A DNA stretch of 64,000 nt, taken from positions 31,398 to 95,397 of the forward strand of contig NZ_BMHE01000027.1 in assembly GCF_014640555.1 (NCBI RefSeq), in the 5' to 3' direction. How positions within the stretch are numbered: the first letter of the stretch is position 1; every line of letters starts with the position of its first letter. Under the pieces are notes generated by a model. It was not told the DNA's origin, did not search any database, and was given only the letters and a program-made list of their open reading frames with translations. Positions 8,490-18,121 of the stretch are shown here, one piece after another. The DNA is from Paenibacillus marchantiophytorum. Its GTDB lineage: Bacteria > Bacillota > Bacilli > Paenibacillales > NBRC-103111. Made by a program: the position numbers and the translations under genes.

Positions 8490-9340
8490 AAACCATTGAA
8501 CAATACACGCTAAATCCGATACTAAAAGGAAAAGTCGTAACTGCCCAATACAATGCTGATCAAGTGATTAAGGCATATGCAGGGAACCCAATGATAGAGT
8601 CACTTCCTAGTATTATGGAAGAGGATGAGGTTTTCAGTGCAATACCTAATTATCCTGATTATGATCAATCTCAGCTTAAGTTGAGCAGAAAATTAAGGTT
8701 GCATTGTGTTCAGCAGTTAAGTGACTATGTCGAAATTCTCCCCATTCACATTTACTTGGAACAACGGTTTTCTAGAATGATTCGTCATAGGTATGTCGCT
8801 CGAAATCCTCTCCTTAGAGAATATGCACGCCAGTTTCATGTTGGCTTTAAGGAAATATTGGATAGTGGCGTGGATGAAGATGGTGTGAATTCGGCTGGCA
8901 TTCGTTCTACCGCGGCAGGATTTAATATTATTGGGGTTAGTGGGCAAGGAAAAAGTACCGCTGTTGAGTTGAATCTATTGCTATATCCTCAAGTGATTCA
9001 ACATTCTGAGTACAAAGGTAAGCCATTTATTCTTGATCAATTGGTCTGGTTGAAATTGAATTGTCCCTTCGATGGATCTATTAAAGGGCTATGCATTAAC
9101 TTCTTTCAAGCTGTTGATGCCGTACTGGCAACAAGCTATTACAAAAAATTCGTAAGCAAAGGCTCAACAGTAGACACCTTAATCCCTCAAATGGCGCAGA
9201 TTGCCTCACTTCACTGTCTTGGAACTTTAGTAATAGATGAGATACAAAATTTGAGTCATGCGAAAAGCGGCGGATCGGACAAGATGCTGAATTTTTTTAC
9301 GCAGTTGATTAATACCATTGGTGTTTCTGTTGTTCTGATC
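7593..9340 (+). repeat. Tandem direct duplication covering the 5' half of tnsC
   Basis: About 850 bases starting at 7593 recur starting at 8486. The first hundred bases of the two copies differ at only a few positions by eye. Similarity continues to about 8430 and 9340, with more drift in the later part. It is a tandem duplication followed by divergence, not two unrelated genes. Confidence 0.8.
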
Positions 9341-10156
9341 GGGACATTTAAAGCGCTTCGTTTGTTTGGAGGATCATTCAGTCAGGCAAGAAGGGGATGT
9401 GGCCAAGGGGACATGATTATTGACCGGATGTCACGAGGAGACGATTGGGACTATTTTATTTCTAATCTGTGGAATTATCAGTGGACAGCAACAAAAACTA
9501 AGCTAACTGACCCAATAAAGAAGACAATTTATGAATTAACTCAAGGGATTGTTGACATTGCTGTTAAGCTTCATATGTTGGCACAATGGGATGCCATAGC
9601 TCTCGGAGAAAATGAAGGAGGAACTGAACGAATCACGGTTGCTAGGCTTAAAAAAGTAGCCTCGGAGCACCTTCAGCTTGTTCAACCGATGATCAAGGCA
9701 TTAAAGACCAACAATAGGTCAACATTGTATGATATAGACGACTTGTATCCAAAGTGGAACGATTTTTCTCAATACCTAGAAAAAGCTGAAGAAAAAGTAA
9801 GCATTCACGGCAATCTTCGTGGGAAACTTATGCCAGAAAGTCAAATTGATCATGATCGTATTAAATATCTTGAGCTTGTTAAACTTGCAGTTAGTTTAGG
9901 TGCTCCAACAGAAAAGGCGGAGGAAATCACGTTACACATTATAAAGCAAAATGAGCCACATGTAGACATTACAGTTTTACGAATGCAGTTGGCTAAATAT
10001 TTAATGAATGGTTTTGAAGAAGCAGATCAGGGAGATATTCGTAATCATATACCGAAAACATCAAGGCCATCTTCAGAGGAAATACATCAATCCCTTATTG
10101 AAGCTGGTTACACCGGCTCAAAAGATGTCCTGTTCCCGGATGAAAACGCTTCTTAA
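8486..10156 (+). CDS. tnsC: TnsC AAA+ regulator of Tn7-like element 1 (full length)
   Basis: TnsC is the ATP-dependent switch that links a target-choosing TniQ/TnsD protein to the TnsAB transposase. The 556-residue protein has Walker A GVSGQGKST (about residue 151), Walker B TLVIDEIQNLSH (about residue 250), a sensor region VVLIGTFKALRL, and an arginine-containing segment FSQARRGCGQGD. A C-terminal extension of about 200 residues follows, expected to bind TnsA/TnsB. It is intact, unlike the element 2 gene, which has an in-frame stop. It overlaps the truncated upstream copy by four bases and precedes the two tniQ genes. Confidence 0.93.
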   Translation: MKTIEQYTLNPILKGKVVTAQYNADQVIKAYAGNPMIESLPSIMEEDEVFSAIPNYPDYDQSQLKLSRKLRLHCVQQLSDYVEILPIHIYLEQRFSRMIRHRYVARNPLLREYARQFHVGFKEILDSGVDEDGVNSAGIRSTAAGFNIIGVSGQGKSTAVELNLLLYPQVIQHSEYKGKPFILDQLVWLKLNCPFDGSIKGLCINFFQAVDAVLATSYYKKFVSKGSTVDTLIPQMAQIASLHCLGTLVIDEIQNLSHAKSGGSDKMLNFFTQLINTIGVSVVLIGTFKALRLFGGSFSQARRGCGQGDMIIDRMSRGDDWDYFISNLWNYQWTATKTKLTDPIKKTIYELTQGIVDIAVKLHMLAQWDAIALGENEGGTERITVARLKKVASEHLQLVQPMIKALKTNNRSTLYDIDDLYPKWNDFSQYLEKAEEKVSIHGNLRGKLMPESQIDHDRIKYLELVKLAVSLGAPTEKAEEITLHIIKQNEPHVDITVLRMQLAKYLMNGFEEADQGDIRNHIPKTSRPSSEEIHQSLIEAGYTGSKDVLFPDENAS

Positions 10157-10222
10157 AAACTAGCAAAGGAAGTTTAAAATGATGTCATAGGGAGAAACTA
10201 CTAGTATAAACCCAGATAGGAT

Positions 10223-12049
10223 GTGGTTATACTGAGTAGTTTTTTTCCTCCTCTTTTTCCAGATGAGTTATTGTACAGTATATTGGCGCGTTTCCATCTG
10301 TATGTTGGTAATCATAGCAGTAAAGCAACAATAGCTGATCTGTATGGTAATTTGAGCGCTTGTGCTGTTACTGGACTGCCTGCTCATATAGAACAAATAG
10401 CTCATCTCACGAATGGTAAATTATCAACCAGAGAAATTCTCCAGAATCACACATTACTACCCTACTACGCTGCTTTTCTTCCAGTAGATTATATTCGGTT
10501 GGTAGAGGAAGCTATGGTAGGAGATTTCGGTGAGGCGGTTCGTGCTCGATTAGGATTGCTGGCGTGTTCGGTAAAAATGCCTGTTTTCTTAAGGTACTGT
10601 GATAAATGTATGATCGAAGACAGCGGGAAATATGGAGTTCCATATTGGCATCGTTCGCATCAACTTCCCGGAGTGTTTATATGCCATAAACATAAACATG
10701 TGCTGCATGATTCAATGATTCCAAATACTTTAAGACGAAATAGACATGAATATGTGCATCTGAATGGTGACCACCTTGGTAAAGTTTCTATAGAGGATAC
10801 TTTTAATAAAAAGCAATTTGATAATTTGTACTACATAGCACAGCAGTCACATTATTTATTAAATATCCCCTACGAGAAGTGCAATCTACAGACCGTTAAT
10901 TGTATGTATCGGTCCAGGTTATATAAGCAAGCGTCTATTTCTCCAGGCGGAAACATTTATTTTCAGAAGCTGCGAACAGAGATGTACGAGAGGTTGGGCT
11001 CAGACCTTCTGGAGATTTGCTGCTCTGTAATAAATGGTAGATCTCATGATACTTGGGTGCATAAATTACTGCGTGGCAAGGATCAATGTCATCCATTGCG
11101 GCATGTAATCATGCTACTCTTCATTAAAGAAACAGTGGAGTCAGCAATGGCGGAGAGAAATGAGAGATATCACCCTTTCGGTAAAGGTCCATGGCCGTGC
11201 TTGAATAAGGCTTCAGATCATTACAAAAGCGAAATTGTTGACCAATGCAGTGTTACACGGTGTAGCGATACACGGCTTCCTGTCGGTACATTTCGATGTT
11301 CTTGCGGGTTTATTTATTCAAGACGAGGGCCGGATGTGAAGCCGGAAGATAGAATGAAAATAGGTAGAATAAAGAAATTCGGAGAGATATGGGAAACGAA
11401 ATTTAAAGAGCTTCAAGTACATGCGGACCTTTCTTTAAGACAAAAAGCCGCAATTCTGGGTGTTCATTATTCAACCATCCAGCTAAAATTAAGAGCCCCA
11501 AACAAAGTTGCTATATCAGTAGATTCAGCATCGGATTCAATCAAAAACCCGTCTATTACTAGGCAATTGAATAGAAGTCTACCTAAATCATTAGTAGAGG
11601 TACAGCCAGAAGATGATGTGAAAAAGGATAAGAGGAACTCTAGGCCCTTAAGAATTGATTGGTCATGCAGAGATAGGGAACTGGCGCCGTTCATTCTCCA
11701 AGCTGTGATAGATATAAAAACATCCAACCATAAGCCAATACGGGTGACTATATCCGAAATTGGACGGCGAATGAACAAACTTTCATTGTTGGAAAAAAAA
11801 CTGCATTGTTTACCTGTATGTAAAAATATTCTTGATGATGCAGTAGAAACAATAGAGCAGTTTCAATTAAGACGGATACGATTAGCAGTGGAAAAACTAT
11901 ATCAGGAAGATGCATCTGTAGTGAGATGGAAGGTCATCCGGAAGGCAGGGTTGCGAAAGGAAGCAGCGCAAAAACTACAGATTGAAATCGATCGTCTAGT
12001 AAACGAACATAATGCTTCCCAATGGAGAAGAAATACACAAATTGTGTGA
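10223..12049 (+). CDS. tnsD: TnsD/TniQ-family target selector 1 of element 1
   Basis: TnsD proteins bind a specific chromosomal attachment site and recruit TnsC. The 608-residue protein starts with the TniQ hallmark FFPPLFPDELLYSILARFH. It has a zinc finger C-x2-C (CDKC) with YWHRSHQLPGVFICHKH, and a second cysteine cluster, CSVTRCSD...FRCSCGF. Near residue 410 a helix-turn-helix (LRQKAAILGVHYSTIQ) suits sequence-specific DNA binding. The long C-terminal region fits a true TnsD rather than a short CRISPR-type TniQ. The GTG start at 10223 is not well supported by a ribosome binding site and could be a few codons off. Its close relative is the gene at 43092 in element 2, in line with both elements sharing one attachment site. 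Confidence 0.9.
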   Translation: MVILSSFFPPLFPDELLYSILARFHLYVGNHSSKATIADLYGNLSACAVTGLPAHIEQIAHLTNGKLSTREILQNHTLLPYYAAFLPVDYIRLVEEAMVGDFGEAVRARLGLLACSVKMPVFLRYCDKCMIEDSGKYGVPYWHRSHQLPGVFICHKHKHVLHDSMIPNTLRRNRHEYVHLNGDHLGKVSIEDTFNKKQFDNLYYIAQQSHYLLNIPYEKCNLQTVNCMYRSRLYKQASISPGGNIYFQKLRTEMYERLGSDLLEICCSVINGRSHDTWVHKLLRGKDQCHPLRHVIMLLFIKETVESAMAERNERYHPFGKGPWPCLNKASDHYKSEIVDQCSVTRCSDTRLPVGTFRCSCGFIYSRRGPDVKPEDRMKIGRIKKFGEIWETKFKELQVHADLSLRQKAAILGVHYSTIQLKLRAPNKVAISVDSASDSIKNPSITRQLNRSLPKSLVEVQPEDDVKKDKRNSRPLRIDWSCRDRELAPFILQAVIDIKTSNHKPIRVTISEIGRRMNKLSLLEKKLHCLPVCKNILDDAVETIEQFQLRRIRLAVEKLYQEDASVVRWKVIRKAGLRKEAAQKLQIEIDRLVNEHNASQWRRNTQIV

Positions 12050-12065
12050 TTGAAGGTGATTCTCC

Positions 12066-14105
12066 TTGAATAGAGTTCATTCATTTCCAACTCCCTATCC
12101 GGACGAGGAATTAAGAAGTTTGGTTTATCGATTTGCCCTTCGAAAGGGCTGCTCATTATCAGAGGCAATTCAAGATTTATTAGAAATAAACTCACGAAGA
12201 GTCCCTTTTTTACCGCACAACTTGTCAGTACTGCAGAGGAAACTACGTGCATCTTTGTTTCCGGATATCCGTTCATTAGTGGCAGAACATACATTTTATC
12301 CATTGTATGCTCCATTTTTATCTGAACAAAATAGTTCAGTTTTATTAGCGAGGATGACGGAATATCAAGAGAATAAAACGAACGCTGTGCTGATGGTGCC
12401 CCCGATTTTCTCCAGAGAGATTAGATACTGTCCTCAGTGTATGAAAGAAGATGATGATAACTTTGGAGAGGTATTTATACACCGTTCCCATCAAGTGGTT
12501 TGTATAGATGTGTGTTACAAACATCGAATTCACTTAATTAGCAAGTGTTCAGAGTGCGGAATCATTTTGGGACAGTTATACGGTGCTAGGTTTTTGGGAT
12601 CACCATATTGTCCAAATGGCCATTCTTTACTTGATGCATTGAACACAGTTGGACAAGATGAAATTTCCCAACTAAAGGTGCTTTTAGCAAAGGATATTTA
12701 CATGCTCCTTAATGGTACTTTAAAGGTGCACAGGCTTTTTGACATTTATAGCTTGGTTGCTAAGGATATGGGATATCAACATAGAGACGGGCGTTATAGG
12801 AATCAAAAGTTCCTTGATGACATATTTAAACATTATTCTAAGGGAGTGTTTGTGGAATTTGACTTGATAATAAAGTTGATTGAGAAACGAAGTGCTTTAA
12901 GGATATTCGATGAAAAAAATGCCGTAGGGCATCCCATATGTCATTTGCTGATCATTCATTGGCTACTGGGGGGACTACATAGTCTCATTGAGAATGTGAA
13001 CTTAACAAGAAAGGAATCGGAGCCCTTTGGTCAGGGCCCATGGCCTTGCATTAATAAGGTTTGTGAGAAGAATTTAGTTCATACGGTAACCGCTTGTGAA
13101 TGGTATTACTCGAAAAGGTTGAACAGATTCATAGGTAAGTTTCGATGCGAGGATTGCGGGATGATTTATCAATCTAATTGCTCGGGCAATGAGTTTGAAT
13201 ATGATATCAATAAATCAAAAGTTGTTGAATTCGGGCCGATCTGGCATGAGAGACTGGAATCTGAATATAACCAACAGAAGAGTATAAAAGAGATAGCTGA
13301 AATACTAGGTGCCAATAGAAGCACAATTAAGAAGTATTTACTGCTTATTGAACAAGAGAAAAATACAGTTATGAGGCCCTATTTCAAGGGGAGTTTGGAA
13401 TGGATTACGCAGTTATACGACTACTATGATCGAAGTAAAAGCGTATATGAGACTAGCATTTTATTAAAGACAAGCAAAAAAGTAGTGACACGATACATTG
13501 AGGAAAGGATTATTTATGAATCAGTTATTCTTCCTACACTAAGAGAGTCTGCCGCAGCGACTGAAAGTGAACCAGAAAAGTTGGAACCGAAGACGAAATT
13601 ACTCAAGTTGCTTAAAAATAACCCTGACCTAAGCAGATTGGGTATCAGGAAAGCTATGGGGAGTAAGATGATCTCCTCGCTCTTGAGAGAAGAAGGGGAG
13701 TGGATGAATCATATACTTCCTCCGGCAGATCATCCATTTAAAAGCCCGTACTGGGAAGATGAAGACTTAAAGTTGGCCTCTGTCTTAACGCAAGTATGTG
13801 AAAGTGTTTATAAAACTCCACCTAATAAACAGATAAGAAGATACACGATTTTAAACCAATTATCAGTCAGAGATAAAGCCCGTTTATTGAATCATGCTGA
13901 TAAACTGCCGCGCTCCTTGGAATTGCTGGAGAAGAGTTTGGAGTCTTTGGAAGATTATCAAATCAGAGTAATCCCGCAAACAGTTCAGTTGTACCGAAAA
14001 CATTATGGCAATGCTACAGTTCCAATGCTTTTAGGTACTCATAAATATAAGAACTGTTCTCAGAGGGTGAGAATTTGTATCGAGGAATACATAGCAAAAA
14101 ACTGA
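12066..14105 (+). CDS. TniQ/TnsD-family target selector 2 of element 1
   Basis: This second TniQ-family protein (679 residues) begins FPTPYPDEELRSLVYRFA and carries zinc-binding sets CPQC, HRSHQVVCIDVCYKH, CSEC and CPNGH. Its later part has a cysteine pair in FRCEDCGMIY and a helix-turn-helix around IKEIAEILGANRSTIKKYL. It follows the first tnsD by 16 bases. Pairs of TniQ-family proteins in Tn7 relatives usually mean either two target pathways or a heteromeric target complex; which one applies cannot be told from sequence. A decayed copy of its 3' end lies at 19325-19780. Confidence 0.88.
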   Translation: MNRVHSFPTPYPDEELRSLVYRFALRKGCSLSEAIQDLLEINSRRVPFLPHNLSVLQRKLRASLFPDIRSLVAEHTFYPLYAPFLSEQNSSVLLARMTEYQENKTNAVLMVPPIFSREIRYCPQCMKEDDDNFGEVFIHRSHQVVCIDVCYKHRIHLISKCSECGIILGQLYGARFLGSPYCPNGHSLLDALNTVGQDEISQLKVLLAKDIYMLLNGTLKVHRLFDIYSLVAKDMGYQHRDGRYRNQKFLDDIFKHYSKGVFVEFDLIIKLIEKRSALRIFDEKNAVGHPICHLLIIHWLLGGLHSLIENVNLTRKESEPFGQGPWPCINKVCEKNLVHTVTACEWYYSKRLNRFIGKFRCEDCGMIYQSNCSGNEFEYDINKSKVVEFGPIWHERLESEYNQQKSIKEIAEILGANRSTIKKYLLLIEQEKNTVMRPYFKGSLEWITQLYDYYDRSKSVYETSILLKTSKKVVTRYIEERIIYESVILPTLRESAAATESEPEKLEPKTKLLKLLKNNPDLSRLGIRKAMGSKMISSLLREEGEWMNHILPPADHPFKSPYWEDEDLKLASVLTQVCESVYKTPPNKQIRRYTILNQLSVRDKARLLNHADKLPRSLELLEKSLESLEDYQIRVIPQTVQLYRKHYGNATVPMLLGTHKYKNCSQRVRICIEEYIAKN

Positions 14106-14165
14106 AATAAATGAACCAGTAAATAGGTATTTCAGGATATAGCAAGTTAGTAAGGGTGAGGGTTA

Positions 14166-14366
14166 TTGGAGCGGTGGTTTGATAAGAATGAAGACACAAT
14201 TATTAAAATTGTGATTGCCGTATTTTTGGGATTTGGTGTAGGATTTGCAATGAACCACGAGTGGTTAAGAGCCATCGAGTCAATTTCCATTTGTGTTCTT
14301 CAATTTTTTATATACCGTTGGGGTAAGAAGTTAGACGGGCATAAGGGAGAAGAGGATAAAGAATAA
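14166..14366 (+). CDS. Small two-helix membrane protein
   Basis: A TTG start at 14166, with GTGAGGG just upstream, gives 66 residues. Hydrophobic segments at about 12-30 (IIKIVIAVFLGFGVGFAM) and 38-50 (SISICVLQFFIYRW) suggest two membrane spans, with a charged C-terminal tail KKLDGHKGEEDKE. The family is not recognised. Its position directly after the tniQ genes marks the start of the right-arm cargo of element 1. Confidence 0.55.
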   Translation: MERWFDKNEDTIIKIVIAVFLGFGVGFAMNHEWLRAIESISICVLQFFIYRWGKKLDGHKGEEDKE

Positions 14367-14527
14367 TAACGAATTTCTTATACGAACATGTTGGATATTA
14401 AGCGCTCTAGAGGTCATCATTTTGATATTGTTGAGTGTCCTATGTAATTCATCTAAATTGGATCCGAAATGAGCTGCATTTGTTGTTGCTTCGAAGTAAT
14501 TTTAATAGGCTTGATGGGGGATTGCTT

Positions 14528-14710
14528 ATGAAATTTGAGATTAATGAAAAAATGGAGCATAAGATTAGGGAATGGGACTCGTGTAAAGCAGTCGATGTGA
14601 CGGGAGCTAAGTTTGAATATTCATTCATCCCAACAGGTATTGGATTAGTAATTAAGGTTCAATGCGATATCTGCAGAAGAATATTAGATCTTACCGAAGA
14701 TTGGGAATAA
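14528..14710 (+). CDS. Small CxxC protein, paralogue of the 20632 gene
   Basis: The 60-residue product carries a single C-D-I-C motif near its end (VQCDICRRILDLTEDWE) and a conserved core WDSCKAVDV and FIPTGIG. It is clearly related, over its whole length, to the protein at 20632-20814. The ATG at 14528 is chosen because a G-rich ribosome binding site (GATGGGGG) precedes it and because it then matches the paralogue exactly in length. Function unknown; the cysteines could bind zinc only by dimerising. The two copies flank a 6-kb segment of cargo and relics. Confidence 0.65.
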   Translation: MKFEINEKMEHKIREWDSCKAVDVTGAKFEYSFIPTGIGLVIKVQCDICRRILDLTEDWE

Positions 14711-15300
14711 AAGACGATCTGAGGAATTAGTAAACATTATGAAAGACCCTGGTGAGTTCAATGTATCCAGGGTTTTTGGTTTTCCGCTAAGAATAAGATA
14801 TGAATGGAATGGTACATTATCTCGACTGACAGCTTTTTAGAATATTAGATTTTATAAATTAAATCCGCATTGAAAAAAGCTATTGAAAACTCTAATGATT
14901 TAAATTTAATCTTTGATACGAATAGATTCAATAATGAACATAGTTAGGGTTCTTTAGAGATAGCTGCTTATGTGTTGTTGTCCTTTTTCTTTTGTGGGAT
15001 TAAGTCAATTCCTTGGCAGGTAATGACGAAACAGTTGGTGAATATTTATAAGATTAATAATCTATCGTAGAATCGTTTTCTTGAGGAGTAGAGGGTCACA
15101 ATAATAAGTAAGGTGAAGATTGAAAACTTCAAGTGTTACAAGGGAAAAGGAGAAGTTCACACTTGAGCTTAGTAGCGGGATAAATATTATAGTTGGGAAT
15201 AACGAGGCAGGTAAATATACAATATTGGAGTAAATTCATTTAGCTCTTACTGGACTTCTTAACGGTAATCAAGAAATCGTATTTGAGTGTCACTATTACA
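14711..15300 (+). pseudogene. Decayed region ending in an OLD/RecF-type ATPase fragment
   Basis: No intact gene lies here. From 15101 the conceptual translation, with one frameshift, reads ISKVKIENFKCYKG, then FTLELSSGINIIVGNNEAGKYTILE, then a stop and IHLALTGLL. That is the N-terminus of an SMC/RecF/OLD-type ATPase with its Walker A motif (G-N-N-E-A-G-K). The invariant Ser/Thr after the lysine is Tyr and the frame is broken. The bases from 14870 to 15090 also hold short coding-like stretches with stops. This is the 5' relic of a lost defence-type ATPase replaced by the operon at 15335. Confidence 0.65.
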
Positions 15301-15334
15301 GTAGACATTTTTGAAAATGAGAGGAGAAAGGGAG

Positions 15335-16981
15335 ATGCTTACCGTAGAGCAGTACATCGAACAAATGAAGAAGAAAGACAAACTGAATGAGTTTAATTTT
15401 AAAAACCATGCTGAGAATATGACGACTGTAATCAAGTACGTGATGGATTACTTTAATACCTATCTTGACCCGGAATCCATTGACTACGAGAAGATGAAGA
15501 TTGAACAGTCAGTATCAAAAATTGAACAGGAAATCGGCAGTATTTTTCCAAAAAGCAAGGACTTTATTATAGATTACTACAAACGAACAAAAGGCCGTAT
15601 AGATAAGATTTACAGATCATGGTTTAAAGAACTCAAATATGTCGATCTTTTTAACTGCCAAGAGGATTTCAAAGATGCCGTAGATAAGTTTTGTGAGAGC
15701 AGTAAGATGAGGGGAACAGGCATCGAACAAAATAAGGACAGGCTCATAATCTTAACCGAAGAAGTTAGAGAACAAGAAATTGAAAAGCCATCAATCGCAG
15801 GATTCAAATATTTAGATCATTCATTAATTGCTTGGGTTAAAGAAGTTTACCGGGAATATGGCGTTAATTTATTTCAGTTTGCTCAAAGTTATATTAGGCC
15901 ATATTACGAGGAATATGTTGAACTCATTTACAATAGAGAACGGGAACAATTTTATTATATAAATCGATATAATCACAGATATAACAACAACCCCTTTGAT
16001 ATCGATGAAATGTATGAAGAGAATCGCCATAGACCGTTCATTAATGGAAGGAAAGGCGAATTGGAAATGCTAGTAATGTATGTTTGGATTTTTGAGGATG
16101 TACACGATACCGAATACTGGCCTGAGTATGTGAATTTATGTGTATCTACAGGTAGAGTGAGTATCGTTGGACCTGTGAACATTATGATTCCTGTGAAGAT
16201 CAAAGACATGGAGTATCCGAATGAAATACTAAGTTCCATTTCATTTGTTGAAACGATAACAGGTTTGATTAAGGAACAACCGGAGGGTAAGTATATTTTG
16301 CGTCTGCATTATGAGAAGGATAATGATGCGTTCTGGAAGGACACCGCGAAGTTGAATCAGATAATTATAAATCTGTGTGATACTTTTGCAAAGTACGGTG
16401 AACCGCTTGCTTTGGAGCTGCTGCCTCCGTTGCGTGCCCCGGAATATAATGCAGAGGAATTTTTTACCCAATATCGTCTTTTGGAAAAATCAATGAAAAA
16501 ATACAGAGACATGAAAATTGTACTGGTAAACGGGCCTCACAGACACAGTTCCAAGCCCAAATACCTTATGCAAACTACTGAGGATATCGTCAGATTAAGA
16601 GGCATTGTCAAAGAATTGAAATTCAAAATGAAGTTTGCAATCGATATCACAAAGCTTATGAAAAATAAGAATTATCTAAGTCAATTCGAAGATGACTTTA
16701 ACCAGCTTTCTGAAATGCGGAATGCAATTGTTGGCATACATCTGTCAAAGATATCGACCAGATCCACTTTTACGAATTACCTGTATAAAGAAGACAAAGT
16801 TTATTTGAATAAACACGATTATCCCCGGACTTCTGATTTAATGGGATGTATTTCTGCTTTATTAAACGATAACTTAAGTCGTTACTTTATACCTGATGGA
16901 ATGAGCAGCGCCCATGAACTTGAAGATCTGACAGATGACCTTCTCAGAGGTGGTTTCACATTCTCAGCACAAGGGAGCTGA
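15335..16981 (+). CDS. Unidentified protein with a probable TIM-barrel (xylose-isomerase-like) C-terminal half
   Basis: This is the first gene of a three-gene operon. The 548-residue protein has a helical N-terminal half. Its C-terminal half, from about residue 270, reads like a sugar-isomerase/AP-endonuclease-2 type TIM barrel: LALELLPPLRAPEYNAEE, then MKIVLVNGPHRH, then MKFAIDITKLM, then AIVGIHLSK, then NKHDYP, with a final RGGFTF strand. The acidic and histidine residues at strand ends (E, H, D, H, H) would suit a metal site. The family assignment is inference from this pattern only. The ATG at 15335 is chosen over a TTG at 15311 because GAGGAG precedes it by eight bases. The next gene begins three bases after its stop codon. 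Confidence 0.55.
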   Translation: MLTVEQYIEQMKKKDKLNEFNFKNHAENMTTVIKYVMDYFNTYLDPESIDYEKMKIEQSVSKIEQEIGSIFPKSKDFIIDYYKRTKGRIDKIYRSWFKELKYVDLFNCQEDFKDAVDKFCESSKMRGTGIEQNKDRLIILTEEVREQEIEKPSIAGFKYLDHSLIAWVKEVYREYGVNLFQFAQSYIRPYYEEYVELIYNREREQFYYINRYNHRYNNNPFDIDEMYEENRHRPFINGRKGELEMLVMYVWIFEDVHDTEYWPEYVNLCVSTGRVSIVGPVNIMIPVKIKDMEYPNEILSSISFVETITGLIKEQPEGKYILRLHYEKDNDAFWKDTAKLNQIIINLCDTFAKYGEPLALELLPPLRAPEYNAEEFFTQYRLLEKSMKKYRDMKIVLVNGPHRHSSKPKYLMQTTEDIVRLRGIVKELKFKMKFAIDITKLMKNKNYLSQFEDDFNQLSEMRNAIVGIHLSKISTRSTFTNYLYKEDKVYLNKHDYPRTSDLMGCISALLNDNLSRYFIPDGMSSAHELEDLTDDLLRGGFTFSAQGS

Positions 16982-16984
16982 TAA

Positions 16985-18040
16985 GTGATGCCTAGGGTGC
17001 GTCAATTAGAATTTATTGATTTTAATCAAAAGTCAATTGAGCGATTGAAAGAGCTTAATGGAATGGAAGTTCTTATTCCTGAATCTAGAGAGATTTTCCT
17101 AAAATGGTGTGATGAAATTCGTGTGAATAAAAGAGTTACTCAATATCATCCGTTTGTTATCGACTATCAAGAAGAAACCGCATATAGATCTAAGAGGGAT
17201 AAGGAACATAAGTTTAGAGATATACTGGAGCGTTCCATGACCGTACAATTCAAAACTGAATTCCGCCGTAATAAAGCCGTTCTTCCGATAGTTGTATCCA
17301 ATGAACAAGTTAATCGAGTATCCAGAATTATTAACATATTGATTCAGTCTATTCAGGAACTGGGCGGTTCAATTTCAGTTGATTCGAGAGAGGACGATAA
17401 TGCAGAAGTAAGATTACTTGGTCAAAATTTTTCAATACAAGTAAGGGAAATTATGGTGAAAAGGCGTTCTTTGTTGTCTGAATCGGTAAGTGAAAAGACA
17501 TCATTAGTGTTCGGACCAATGTATGAGAAGCTCCCAAGTGGAAGACTTGAGATTCAATTTCATGAAATTTTGGATTATAGAATAAAAAATAGAATTGCAG
17601 AAACAATTACGTTTTCAGATTCTGTTGACGAACCAATAGAGGAACAAGTTGGGGAAATATTCAGGTCTTTATTAAAAATTATTGGCGAGGCTTTGATAGC
17701 CAAATTCATTGCAGGTCAAGAAGATGAAATAAAGAGACAAGAACAAATGCGGCTTCGTGAGGCCGAGACAGAAAAGAGAAAGAAACTTGAGAAGTTAGAA
17801 GAACAAGAACGTCTAAAAAAACATCTGATGGAAAATATTGATACTCAAATGAGGAACTGGTATAAGTCACAAGATCTTCGAAAGTACGCAGGCGAATTGG
17901 AAGCAGTCATCTCTACTCTACATGATCCAATTAAAAAGAGACAATTAACAACATATATACAGTTTGTTCACCAACTTTCCCAAGAAAGTGACCCGATTTT
18001 GGGAATTCTTAATGAAATCAGGCTTTTAGGAATGGAATGA
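16985..18040 (+). CDS. Unidentified coiled-coil protein, second gene of the three-gene operon
   Basis: This 351-residue protein has no recognised domain. The N-terminal 220 residues are mixed alpha/beta. From about 245 to 290 there is a very charged helix (EDEIKRQEQMRLREAETEKR, then KKLEKLEEQERLKK) that should form a coiled coil, followed by a short helical domain. The start is the GTG at 16985 or the ATG at 16988; AAGGGAG lies upstream within the end of the previous gene. Tight spacing with the TIM-barrel-like gene implies the two proteins work together. Confidence 0.6.
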   Translation: MMPRVRQLEFIDFNQKSIERLKELNGMEVLIPESREIFLKWCDEIRVNKRVTQYHPFVIDYQEETAYRSKRDKEHKFRDILERSMTVQFKTEFRRNKAVLPIVVSNEQVNRVSRIINILIQSIQELGGSISVDSREDDNAEVRLLGQNFSIQVREIMVKRRSLLSESVSEKTSLVFGPMYEKLPSGRLEIQFHEILDYRIKNRIAETITFSDSVDEPIEEQVGEIFRSLLKIIGEALIAKFIAGQEDEIKRQEQMRLREAETEKRKKLEKLEEQERLKKHLMENIDTQMRNWYKSQDLRKYAGELEAVISTLHDPIKKRQLTTYIQFVHQLSQESDPILGILNEIRLLGME

Positions 18041-18121
18041 CAAATATGATTTTAGTAACGTAGTATCGCCGCGGCTCTTTGCGTCTGTATCGACAATTTT
18101 TATCCAGGAGGATTTAGCAAA

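Noticed and set aside
10223..14105. CRISPR-associated transposon because two TniQ genes are present
   Set aside because: No Cas genes or CRISPR array are present and both proteins are long TnsD-like forms.
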